64,000 nucleotides of DNA from contig NC_133400.1 in assembly GCF_047511655.1 (NCBI RefSeq), positions 6,158,001 to 6,222,000 of the forward strand, written 5' to 3'. This stretch comes from Castor canadensis (Eukaryota; Chordata; Mammalia; Rodentia; Castoridae). The translations under genes and the position numbers were made by a program. Shown here in pieces: positions 1-11,056 of this stretch; positions within the stretch are counted from its first letter, which is position 1, and every line of letters starts with the position of its first letter. The notes below the pieces were generated by a model. The model searched no databases and was not told where the DNA came from. It worked only from the letters and a program-made list of their open reading frames with translations.

Positions 1-2204
1 CCTGCGTAGCTCTTCCGCTTTCAGTATATTGTTACAGCGGGTGCTTAGAGTAAGAAGAGGGAGAAGAGACTCACAAAAGGACCTTAGATGCCATGACCTC
101 TCACCTCCTCCTTGATGGTTGTTCTCTGTTGCCTGAAAAGCAACATGCCACATCAGTGCTGACCTCTTGGCAATCCTGGAGACCCCTTCCTTTGGCCTAG
201 GGGCTTTCCTTGCAAGCCCACCTGGTTGGGCCTTATTACCTGATCTTTTAGCACAAGTAGCCATTCACTAATGAAAATCTAACCAGAAATGGTTTGAACC
301 AGTCCATGGCATCTCTAAGCTATGCAAATTCATACAATGTTGGCCTGCTGTATTTTAGAATCCCTTAACGCCAGGAAAAATAACTTTGTCATTGAATTCA
401 AATACTTATGACTGAAGCCAAATGCAGCTCACTATGAAGAAATTAACACCTAGCAAAATGATCTGGGCAGTGTCTTTCAGCCAGCAAGGATTTATCTATG
501 GAGGTGTAGAATGTTTATTTTTAAAAGAGCTTGGTTGAAGCAAGCAAGTAATTAAAATAACTCTTCATTACTAATAAGTAGGATTTAAATCCTAGCAAGT
601 AAGTCTAGATACCTTTTTCTCCAGCCTTCCAGTGGAACCTCATTACAGATCTGGAAAATACTTCCTTACCAATATCTGTCTGTCTATTTATCTACCTGTC
701 TACCTAGCTAGCTATCAAATGCTGTTATGAGAATAAGTCTGTTTGTGCTCCTTACAGTCCCTAAGAATTGGTGTCGTGAGTAGCTCGCATGAGTCATTCT
801 GAAATATTGCCCAGGCTTGGACAGGAATCATTCACTGTTTTTCTGGGCAATTCCAGAACCCCAGTGAGTTATTAGCACAGGGGATTTTGGTCAACATGAG
901 GATAATGATAGCTGTCAACCTGTCACCCCAGTTAACTGAATAATTTATTCAGATGAACATTCTTAGTCAGTAATTGCTGCTGTTTGTTGAGCACTTAACT
1001 CTGTGTGACATTCTCAAAGTTTCTTAGGCTCATTTATTTTTCTGGGTACTTTAAGAAGTAGGTACATTATTATCACCAGTTTGCATGGGAAGAAACTGAG
1101 GCTCCGGGAGGTGAAGTGCCTTGCCCATAGTCACCCAGCTGAGTGGCCAATACTTAGACTTGAACTAAGCACACTTGAATCTAGAGGTCAAACCCTTAGC
1201 TATTGTGATTAAGGTGGCTTCACTGTGTTATTATGACACTAGTCAAGGCCACACAAACTTCATTGGCAATTAAAGTTAACTATTTTATTTGTTGCAAAAG
1301 ATAAGTAAACAGAAACAGAAACTTTTGCTACACAAACTCCCTAAGTTACATCAACAATCAAAGCATTGTACCATGAGGGGGATACAGCTGATGCATGAGT
1401 GCATGTGTGTGTGTGTTGTGTAAGAATGTCAATCTACTGAAATTCCATTTATTCATAGGGAGTATGGCATCTTAGAGCCCTGTTTAATCGCCTAGAGGGG
1501 TCCTCCAAGAAGACTTGGCTTTGCACCTAATTGTAGACTGACGTTGGTCACAGTGTACATGTCCTAATATCCCCTCTAAATCAGGATTTTGAAAGCAGAC
1601 CCCAAGTGTAACTAGGTGCTGCTTGATATTGCCTCCCCCGCAGTCTTACAGAGCTCGGGACTCCAGCAAAGAACAAATAACTTTGCAAGTAATGGAAGTG
1701 CAAAGTCCAGCTTGTCGAGCTGCTCTTAGATGTTTAAATTCTCTTATGGTGAACTCTTCACAGCACTTCAGATGGAGGTTGCCTCTAAGCATTGGGAATT
1801 CCTTGGGCTTTTGTTCCAAGTGGGACAGAATCCTTTGGTAGTGGGGATCCTGCATTTGTTCACACTTCCTTAGGCCCCTCTAGGATCCACCTCTTATTTG
1901 TAAGGTGACTGAGCAAGGTTTGCCCTCATCTGTCAAATGGAGATAATACATTTCCTGCTCATCTCCTGGTGGACTCGTATGGATTAAATGGCATGGAAGT
2001 CTTTTGCAACCAGCAAGGCACTAGTGCACATGGGTTCTTAATTAAGAATGGCTCCTCTGGGGAAAGCAGAGAGTTTGGAAGATGGGCTGGTGATGTACAG
2101 AAGGAGATGTTAGTTGAGATTTGAGACAGTCAAGCGGAATGTTTGGTAAGCAATTTGCTATGTAGGACTGGAGTTTGAATGAGAGGAAATGGGTGCACAG
2201 ATAG
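1..2204. other. Intergenic DNA downstream of PLCG2, no gene seen
   Basis: Holds one MIR-like relic and short simple repeats (TCTG/TATC-rich at about 675-715, GT-rich at about 1402-1420). I see no exon, RNA gene or recognisable regulatory site. Reading frames here are short and unsupported. Confidence 0.6.
1030..1190 (+). repeat. MIR-type SINE relic
   Basis: ATTATTATCACC, GAAACTGAGGCTC, TTGCCCATAGTCACCCAGCT and TTGAACT occur in MIR order, the standard core of this ancient mammalian tRNA-derived SINE. Confidence 0.75.
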
Positions 2205-2492
2205 TGATGGTGGTAATAAAAACATCCCATGGATTCACAGCTATGTAACAGGTGCTAGTTTACTTTGGTTTTAAATACTTCAATGATGTTTTGAGCGCTA
2301 ATCTGAAAATGAGACTTTTCTTTAAAGTTGCAGACACAATCCTAGAGGGAAAGTGATACTATGTACCTTTTCTGCTCTAAGTTTTGATACATGTAAACAC
2401 TCACAGCCTGTGTCTGGTTTTAAACCACACAGGGCTGAAAAGCCAACACACATGACTGTGTCAAGTCCTTATTTCTGCATACTCAGAATACC
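2205..2492. repeat. Copy 1 of a diverged direct duplication
   Basis: Shares GATGGTGGTAAT, CAGCTATGTAACAGGTG, TAGTTTACTTTGGTTTTAAA and CAGGGCTGAAAA, in the same order and spacing, with 2828-3115. Divergence includes substitutions and small indels. I do not recognise the unit as a named family. Confidence 0.75.
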
Positions 2493-2499
2493 TCTTATT

Positions 2500-3290
2500 T
2501 CTAAATGTTTTTTAGATTTTTATACTGACAGAGCAACTGTACAAATTTATGGGGTACAGTCTATGTCAATGCACGGTCACAATGTGTAATGACCAGATCA
2601 GAGTGACAGTAAACACTTGCCATGTGTCTGTGTTGGGGACATTTCCAAATCCTGAAGTATACAGTTAAATGCTGTCAACCACGGTTAGACGACTGTCTAT
2701 AGAGCATTAGAAGTTGTTCTTCCTATCCAGCTGCACCCATGTGTCCTTAATTACCCTCTCTCCATCCCTCCCCAGCCTCCCCAGCCTCGAATAACCACTC
2801 TTCCACTTCCTCCGGAAGTGCAGACGGCGATGGTGGTAATGAAAACGACTCATTGATTCGCAGCTATGTAACAGGTGATAGTTTACTTTGGTTTTAAATA
2901 CTTCAGTGATGTTTTAAGCTCCAAACTGAGACATTTTCTTTAGGTGGCAGAGATAGTGTGAGAGAAAAAATGCCTTTCCTCTCTAACTAACTAACTGTAT
3001 GTATATATATATATATATACATACAGTCACAGTGGTGTGTCTTGCTCCTAAAACACCCAGGGCTGAAAAACCATGTCACAATGACATACTGCTCAAGCTC
3101 TCGTTTCTGCCTCCTGAACCTGCAGTTTTTGTCTTTCTGTACCTAATTGCACTTACTGTCCTTCAGTTCTGCCCACATTGCTGCAAATAACAGGATTTTA
3201 TTCTTTTTATGGCTGAGTAATATTCCATTGTGTGTATGTACCACATTCTCATGTATTCATACGTTGGACAGCTAGAGAGAACTGTTGATT
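2500..3290 (-). mobile_element. LINE-1 3' end relic, interrupted
   Basis: The antisense of an old L1 3' UTR is recognisable (ATTTATGGGGTACAGT, ACAATGTGTAATGA, GTGTTGGGGACATT), followed after the duplication by ATGGCTGAGTAATATTCCAT and TATGTACCACATT. Only the 3' end is present. A second L1 abuts it near 3295. Confidence 0.75.
2828..3115. repeat. Copy 2 of the direct duplication, lying inside an L1 3' end
   Basis: Matches 2205-2492. It splits L1-like sequence: L1 3' UTR-like DNA ends near 2815 and resumes near 3128 (TTTTTGTCTTTCTGTACCT). It contains a short TA-rich tract at about 2999-3023. Confidence 0.75.
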
Positions 3291-3578
3291 TCTTAACATA
3301 GGTTTACTTTTATTATAATTCTTAGCACATATTTATTGTACAGATTAATGAGGCTCACTGTGGTGTTTCCATATTTGCATACACTGTGCATTGAATATGA
3401 CCATGCACCTTTCTTCTGTCCTCTCCCTGGCTTTTCTCTCCCCTCCCTCCCCTGGGCAGAGCTCTATACTTTTATACTCTCAGTTCATCTTGCTTTTCCA
3501 CATGCAAGAGAAAATGTGATAATGATACTTCTCTTTCTGTGTCTGTTAAGCTTTTTCACTTAATAGTTCCAGTTCTGT

Positions 3579-3909
3579 ATTTTTTTTCCAGTATTGGGGC
3601 TTGAACTCAGGGTTTTGTGCTTGCTCGGCAGGTGCTCTACCACATGGGCCACACCTCCAGCCCTTTTTTTGCTCTTAGTTATTCTGGAGGCAGGATCTTG
3701 CTTTTTGCCCAGGGTGGCCTGGACCACAGTCCTCCTGTTTTACACATCCCAACATTGCTGGAGTGCTAGGTGCGTTCCACCATACCCATCTCTTTCCCAT
3801 TGAGATGAGGTATCACAAACTTTTTTGTCTGGGCTGCCTGAAATGCGGTTCTTCCCAATCTCAGCCTCCCAAGTAACTAGGATTATAGGTGTGAGCCCCT
3901 GGCACCTGG
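3579..3909 (-). mobile_element. Composite rodent SINE (B1-like plus ID-type)
   Basis: Reading on the minus strand: a B1/7SL-like left part (TGTAATCC-like, GGCTGAGATTGGG), an A-rich joint, then a tRNA-derived right part ending CTGAGTTCAAGCCCCAATACTGG and a poly-A tail (T-run at 3579). It is inserted in the L1 3' UTR region. Confidence 0.8.
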
Positions 3910-3975
3910 ACAGTTCATCCATTTTCCTGCTAGTAACAGAATTTCTTTCTTTATGGTTGGGTAATACTCCACGTA

Positions 3976-3982
<7 letters not shown>

Positions 3983-4037
<55 letters not shown>
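3983..4037. repeat. (TG)n microsatellite
   Basis: Uninterrupted TG dinucleotides, about 27 units, flanked by TA-rich sequence. It creates spurious VCVC and HTHT reading frames on the two strands. Confidence 0.98.
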
Positions 4038-4038
<1 letters not shown>

Positions 4039-5037
4039 TAAATATTACGTCATTATATATGTATATATGTGTCATTGTTATCTTTATCAATTCATCTGTC
4101 AATAGCACCTAAGCTAATGCATAGCTTAGCTGTCATGAACAGGGCCTCAATAAACATGGGCATGCAGGTATTTCATTTGTGTGCTGACTTCACTTCCTCA
4201 TTACATACCTGGGGGGGGGGGTGGCTGGATCCTATAGTTATTCTATTTTTAGTTTTTGGAAGAACCTCCACACTGTTTTCAGTAATGGCTGTACTGATTC
4301 ACATTCCCATTCCTCTTCCTCCACATCCTCACAAGCATTTGTTAGTTTTGTTTATTTTTAATAGCCATGCTAAGTGGGGGCATGGTGTCACATCGTGGTT
4401 TAGAGTGGCATTTTCCTCATGGCTAATGATAGAGACTTTTTAATGTATTTATTGGCCATCTGTATTTCTTCTTTGGAAAAGTATCTACTCAGATTAGTTT
4501 CCCATTTTTAAATTGGGTTACTTGGCTCTGTACATTTTTTTCGGAATTCTTTAAATATTCTGATATTAACCCTCTGTCAGATGAGTAGCTGGCAAAGACT
4601 TTCTCCCACTCAGTGGGCAGTCTCTTCATCCTGTCGACTGTTTCTTCTGCTGTGAAAAACATTTTGAATTTGAAGTCATCCCATATATCAATTCTTGCTT
4701 TTGTTTCCTGGCTTTGGATGTTGCTGTACCAACATCTTGACCTGCTCTCCCTATGTTTTCCTCTGATGTTTTCAGTGCTTCAAGTCTTATACTAAGGTCT
4801 TTCAGGTCCACTTTGAGTTGATATTTGTACAGAGTTAGAGAAAGTGAAGTCAAGTCTCAATCTACATATGCATATCCAGTATTCCAAATACCATTTGCTG
4901 AAGAGGCTGTCCTCTCTCCAATATATGTTTTTGATAGCTTTGTTGAGTACTAGTTGACTGTAAATTCATGGATTTATTTCTATATTGTGCTCCATTGATT
5001 GATGTGTCTATTTTTAGGTCAATGTCAGACTTGCTTC

Positions 5038-5152
5038 TGTTTGTTTTGAGACAAGGTCTCGCTATATAGTCCAGGTTGGTCTTGAACTCATGACTCTCCG
5101 GCCTCTGCTTCCTGAATACTGTGATTACAGATAGGCAGCACCACACCCAGCT
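5038..5152 (-). mobile_element. B1-like SINE monomer
   Basis: TTTTGAGACAAGGTCTCGC, GGTTGGTCTTGAACTCATGA and CAGCACCACACCCAGCT are the antisense signature of a B1/7SL-derived SINE. Confidence 0.85.
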
Positions 5153-5625
5153 ACCATGCTGGTTTTGTTACTATGGCGCTGCAATATGTCTTGAAATTGA
5201 GTATTGTGATGCCTGCAGCTTTGCTCTTTTTGCTCAAGACTGGTTTTGTCTATTTGGGGTCTTTTCTGCTTCCACACGAATTTTAGGGTAGTTTTTTTTT
5301 CTAGTTTTGTGAAGAATGTCCTCGGTATTTTGATGGGAATTATATTGGAGCTGTAAGTCAGTTTGGGTAGTACAGACATTTTAATAATAACCATGTTTTC
5401 AATCCACGAGTGTGAGAAGTATTTCCACCTTTCAGTGTCTTCTTCAGTTTTGTTCTCTAGTGTTTTGTAATATTCACTGTAGAGGAATTTCATATCCTTA
5501 GGTTTATTCCGAGGTATTACTTTTTGTGGCTATTGTGAATAGGATTAGTTTCCTGAAAAGGATTACTTCCTTTCTTAAAAAATTCATTATTGGTACATAG
5601 CAAAGCTGTTTATTTTTTGTATGTT

Positions 5626-5723
5626 GGTTTTGTATCCTAATTCTTTACTGTATTTATTGGTTTTGTATCCTAATTCTTTACTGTATTTATTGGTTTTGTA
5701 TCCTAATTCTTTACTGTATTTAT
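5626..5723. repeat. Three tandem copies of a 33-bp unit
   Basis: GGTTTTGTATCC...CTGTATTTATT begins at 5626, 5659 and 5692, three near-identical copies of 33 bp (11 codons if it was ever in frame) inside L1 ORF2-derived DNA. Confidence 0.92.
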
Positions 5724-6937
5724 CAGTTCTAATAGTCTTTTGGTGGAGTCTTTAGATTTTCTGTGTATGGAATCATTTCTGCAAGCAGGGCTAATCTGAC
5801 CGCCTCCTTCCTGTTTGTATGCTTTTTATTTCTTCTCTTGCCTAATTGCTCTAGCTAAAATTTCTAGTGCTAAATAGAATTTGGAACAGTGAGAGTGGAC
5901 ACAATCACAGAAGAAATCCTTTCCATATTTCCCCCTTCAGCATGGTGTTGGCTCTGGGTTGTCAGAATAAGCCTTTGTTATACTGAGGTATCATCCTTCT
6001 GTGCCTAATTTGTTCAGGGCTTTTGTCACAAAGGAACATTGAATTCTCTCAAAGTCTTTTTTGTGCATGTTGAGATGATTGTGTGATTTCCATCCTTGAT
6101 TCTACCTAATGTATTCTTTATTGATTTGCATATATAGAGTTTTCCTTGCATTCCTACTTGATCACAGTACACGACTTTTTAATGTGCTGTTGATTTTCAA
6201 TTTTGAAGTCATTTGTTGAGGATATCTACCTCTATATTCATCAGGGATATTGGCCTATAGTTTTCTTTTTTTGTTGTGTCCTTGTCAAGTTTTGGACAAG
6301 GAGTTCCCTCCATTCTGATTCTACAGAATTGAGAGGCATTGGTGTTAGTTATTCTTTAGAAGTTTGGTTCAGCAATAAAGCCAGCCAGTCCTGGACTCTT
6401 CTTTGGGAGACTTTTTATTCAACTTTATTGCCTGTTATCGATCCATTTTTTAATATCTTCTTGGTTTGATTTTTTTACATTTTATTAGTGTATATAAACT
6501 GCACAAAGTAATGGGTTTCATTATGACGTCTTCAGATGTGTGTATGATGTACTTTAATCATACCCCACCCCATTACCTGTTGTAACCTCCCCACTGGTCC
6601 CCTTCCTTTTTCCAAATAGTTTTCCTACTTTCATGTCTTTTTTTTTAAATCTAGATTCTTTAGAGGAGAGAAAACATTCTGAGTCTGACTTGTTTTGCTT
6701 AACATGATGTTCTCCATCCTGCAAATGACATCTTTATGGATGAATAATACTTCATATTTTCATTATCCATTTATCTGTCAATGGGCACCTCGACTGATTT
6801 CATAACTTGGTTATTGTGAGTAGTGCTGCTTCAAACATATATGTGCAGGTACCACTTATATTGTATGCTAACTTTGATTCCTTTGAGTAAATACCCAGGA
6901 GTGGTATAGCAGGATCACGTGGTAATTCCAGTTCTAG

Positions 6938-7020
6938 TTTTTTTTTCTTCTCAAAGCATTTTTATTACCATATACTACTTGTACAGAGGGAATTCATTAT
7001 GACATTTCTGAATATTTTTA
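6938..7020 (-). mobile_element. Short L1 3'-end insertion within the larger L1
   Basis: A T-run, AAAGCATTTTTATTACC and GAATTCATTATGACATTTC interrupt a continuous L1 ORF2 stretch between CAGTTCTAGT and TTTGAGGAAACTTC. The insert looks like an L1 3' UTR tail. Confidence 0.55.
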
Positions 7021-7319
7021 GGGTTTTTTTGAGGAAACTTCGTAATGATTTTCATAGTGATTACATTAATTTACACTCCCACCAAGAATGTATAAGGGTT
7101 CCTCTTTCTTCTGCATCCTCTCCAGCATTTTTCCTTGATGATAGCCATTCTAAGAGGGTGAGATAGAATCTGTTGTTTTGATTTGCATTTCCCGAATGGC
7201 TAAAGACATTTGACATTTTTCATGTAGTTATTTGTCATTTGTACTTCTGTTGAGTACTGTCTGTTCCATTCATTTGTCTACTTATTCATAGGATTGTCTT
7301 TTTTAGCTATTTCTATATT

Positions 7320-7397
7320 CTGGATAGATAGATGATAGATAAATAGAGAGATGATAGATAGATAAATAGATAGATGATAGATAGAGATGATAGATAT
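7320..7397. repeat. GATA-type microsatellite
   Basis: Interrupted (GATA)n with AAATA and GAGAT variants, about 75 bp, in L1 DNA. Confidence 0.93.
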
Positions 7398-7524
7398 TCA
7401 TCTGGTCTGTTGAATAGCTAGCAAAGATTTTCTCTCATTCTGTAGACTGTATCTTCACTCTGATAATTTTTCCTTTATTGTGCAGAGACTTTTTAATTCG
7501 ATGTGATCCCATTTGCCAATTCTT

Positions 7525-7619
7525 TTTTTTTGGGGGGGGGAGTGGTACTGGGTTTTGAACTTAGGGCTCCACCCTTGTTGTGCAGACACTTTACCACTTG
7601 AGCTACTCTGCCAGCCCCC
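7525..7619 (-). mobile_element. Solo ID-type right monomer SINE
   Basis: Minus strand: GGCTGGCAGAGTAGCTCAAGTGG...TGCACAACAAGGGTGG...AGTTCAAAACCCAGTACC then a C/A-rich tail. It has tRNA-like A and B box regions and no left B1-like part. Confidence 0.8.
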
Positions 7620-10607
7620 ATTTGTCAATGGTTTCTATTATTTTCTGTACAGTTCAGAAAGTTGTTGTCCTGGCTATATCTTGAAGTGTTTTTCCCAGGC
7701 TTTCCTCTTGTAGTTTCAAAGTGTCAGGTCTTACATGAAGGTCTTTCATGCATCTTTACTTGGTTTTCATACAGGGTGAGAAATAGGGACCTAGTTTGTC
7801 TTCTATGTGAGGATATCCATTTTTCTGGCACCACTTGTTAAAGAGTGTATCTTTTCTCCAGTTTGTGTTTTTGGCACCTCTATTCAGAATCAGATGTTGG
7901 GTTTATTTCCAGGTCTTCTGTAATGATTCCTTGGTCTATGTGTCTGTTTTTGTACCAGTACCATGCTGCTTTTGTTACCATGGCTCTGTAGTGCTTCCAG
8001 CATTGCTCCTTTTGCTCAGGATTGCTTTGGCTATTCTAGGTCTTTTAGGATTGCCTTTCCTAGTTCTGTGAAGAATGTTGTTGAAATTTTGATGGGGATC
8101 GATTGTAGTGAATCTGTAGATCACTTTCAGTAATGTCCATTTTCACAATAGTCTGTCAATTCATGAACATGGGAGATCTTTTCATCTCTATTGTCACCTT
8201 CAATTTCTCTCTTCAGTGTTAATTTATAGTTTTCACTTTAGACATTTTTCACCTTTTTGGCTAGGTTTATTCCTACTCTTTTTTTCCCTGAGGCTGTGGT
8301 GAATGATTGCTTTCTTAATTTTCTTTGTCTGCCTGTTTGTTGTCATACAGAAAAGTTACTGGGCTCTCTGTCCTACATTGCTGAAATTGCTTATTACATC
8401 CAAGAGTTTTCTGGTGGAATGCTCAGTCTTTTAAGTACAGGGTCATGTTCTCTGCAAATAGAGATAACTCGACTTTGTTTTCTATTTATATTCCTTTCTC
8501 ATGCCTGATTGTTATTGCTAAGAATTAAAGCACTGTATTGAATAAGAGGGGAGACAGTGGACACCCTTGTCTTGCTCCTGATTTCAAAGAAAAAGTGTTT
8601 TCAGTTTTTCCCCATTCGGTATAATGTTGGCTCTAGTTGTCATGTATAGCCTTTCTTATGCTGAGGTACATTCCTTTTATTCCTAGTTATTTCATGCTTT
8701 TCTTGTGAAGGAATATTGAATATTGTCAAAGGGGTTTTTCTGCATCTATTAAGATGACCATGTGGTTTTTGTCCTTGATTATATGTTAACATGCGTTTCA
8801 TTATATATGTGCTGTGTTATAATTATTGATTTGTACATGTTGACACATCCTCACATTCCTGGGATGAAATCAACTTGATCATAGCGTATGATCTATTTAG
8901 TTGGTGATTAATTCAGTTTGCAAGTCGTTTTTTGAGGATTTTTGAATTCATGTTCATGGAGGAAATTGGTCGATGGTCTTCTTTTTTGTTGTGTCCTTAT
9001 CTGGCTTTGGTATCAGGGTAACACTGACTTCATTTTATGAAATAGTTTGAGGAACCTTGCTATTAGCTCTTTAAACATCTGGTAGAATTCAGCAGTGAAT
9101 CTGGTTCTGAGCTTTTCTTTGTTGGGAGACTTTTTATTACTGCTTCTATCTCATTGCTTATTGTTAGTCTATTTAGGTTACTTCTAACCTCTTGGCTCAA
9201 TATCTATCTGTTTCCAGAAAATTGTCTATTTCTCCTATATTTCCCAATTTATTAGCATAGTTTTCAGAACAATCTTTAATGGTCCTCTTGAGCTTCTGTA
9301 GTATCAGTTGTGATGTCTCTTTTTCTATCTTTAGAAAGGGGTTCTCTCTCCCTTCCCGTCTTCCTTCCTTTGGTTAGTCTAGCTAATGGCTTGCTGACTT
9401 TGTTTCTTTCCAAAGAACCAACTCTTTGTCTTTGTTTCATTGATTCTTTGTATTATCCTTTTAGAATCTATTTCATTTCTCTAACTGCTCTAATCTTTAT
9501 TATTTCTTTATTTCCAGTAATTTTTGGTATGATTTGTTCTTGATTTTTTAAGACCTTGAGATTTGGTTCATTTTAAATCTATTTTTATGCAGACCCTCAT
9601 TGCTATAATTCTTTGTACTGATTTTGCTGTATCTCAAAAATGTTGGCATGCCATATTTCCATTTTCATTTGTTTCAAGGCACTTTTAAGCTTCCCTTCTG
9701 ACTTCGTCAATGACCCACTGTTTGATCATAACTGTTTCCGTACAATTTCTAAAGCTTCTGTTTCAGTTGATTTCCAATTTCATTCCATTTTAATTTAAAA
9801 AATTATTTCATTTTTCTTGAATTTTTGAAAATTTGTTTTATGACCTAACATATGATCTAGTCTAAAAAGAGTCCACACACTAATTATAAGAATGTGTATT
9901 CTATAACCATTGTATGGAATGTTCTATAAATTTTAAGTCCATTTGATCTATATTGTGGATTTTTTTCTTGTTGATTTTGTTGGTCTGCATGGGCAGGCCA
10001 TTGGTGAGAGCAGAGTATTATAATCCCCTGCTATTCTTTTATCAGCATCTGTCTCTCTCTTTAGGTCTAATAGTATTTGTTTTATAAAATTTGGTAATCT
10101 GTTATTAGGTATATGCAGATTTATAATAATTTCTCCTTGATAAATTGGTTCCTTGATCATGATATAGTGACCTTCTTTGTCTCTTTTTGCTGCTTTTGTC
10201 TTAAAGACTATTCTGACCAGTATAATTATAATTACTCCTACTTGTTTACAGATTCTCTTTGCTTGGAATATAATTTTCCATCCTTTCACTTGCAGTCTGT
10301 GTGTCCTTACTTATGAGGTGAGTTTCTTGTACACAGAATACTGTTGGGTCTTGGATGTTTAATTCATTCAGCCAGTCTGTGCCTTTACTTGGAGAATTTG
10401 GACCATTTACCTTTATAAAAGGTATGGATTTGCATCTGTCATTTTGTTGATTTTCTTTGAGTTGTTTTGAATACTCTGTTCTTTCCTTCCTCTCTTATTC
10501 ATCTTGGTGGTGGATAGTTCAGTATACTGACAAAATTTGATTCTATCATTTATGTATCTACTCTTCTAGTGAGATTTATACATTCACTGCTATCATGATT
10601 TATTTGG

Positions 10608-10832
10608 GTCTTTTTTTTTTTTTGTGGTGGTCCTGAGGTTTGAAATCAGGGCTTTGTGCTTGCTAGTCAAGTGCTCTACCACTGGAGCCACACCCCAGCC
10701 CTTTTTGCTTTAGTTATTTTTCAGATAGGGTCTTGCATTCTTGTCCAGAGGCACCCTCAGACCACAATTCTCTTACCTATACCCCCTGCATAGCTGAGAT
10801 TACAGGTGTGGACCACCATATACAGCTTGTTT
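10608..10832 (-). mobile_element. Composite SINE inserted in L1
   Basis: T-run, GTGGTCCTGAGGTTTGAAATC, CTCTACCACTGGAGCCACAC, CTTTAGTTATTTTTCAGATAGGGTCT and a B1-like end near TACAGGTGTGGACCACC. Standard antisense order, immediately followed by a second copy. Confidence 0.88.
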
Positions 10833-11056
10833 TTTTGTTTAATTTTTTACAAGGGTGGTAATGGGATTTGAAGTAAGGGCCTCTACACTTGCTAGGCAGG
10901 TGTTCTATCACTTAAGCCACATCCCCAGTCCCCCAGGTTTGTTGATGAGATGGAGTCTTGGTAACCTTTTACCCAGACTGGCCTCAAACCATGATCCTCT
11001 TGATCTCCACCTCCAAAGTAGCTGGTATGACAGGCATGAGCCACCATGCCTGGCTC
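10833..11056 (-). mobile_element. Second composite SINE, adjacent copy
   Basis: T-rich start, GGGATTTGAAGTAAGGGCCTC, TTAAGCCACATCCCCAGTC and a B1-like end GACAGGCATGAGCCACCATGCC. Head-to-tail with the copy at 10608. Confidence 0.88.

Larger units (their letters stand above)
3295..6470 (-). mobile_element. 5'-truncated LINE-1 (3' UTR plus C-terminal ORF2), degenerate
   Basis: Minus-strand translation at 5493-5125 gives a typical L1 ORF2 C-terminal region (RWKYFSHSWIENMVIIKMSVLPKL, with TFFTKLEKKTTLKFVWKQKR following), broken by stops and frameshifts elsewhere. The element ends near 6470 in sequence matching the reverse-transcriptase region, so the 5' half is absent. It carries a SINE at 3579-3909, a B1-like SINE at 5038-5152 and a 33-bp triplication at 5626-5723. 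Confidence 0.85.

Noticed and set aside
3740..4112. Open frames on both strands over the TG tract
   Set aside because: They are made of dinucleotide-repeat translation and SINE/L1 flanks.
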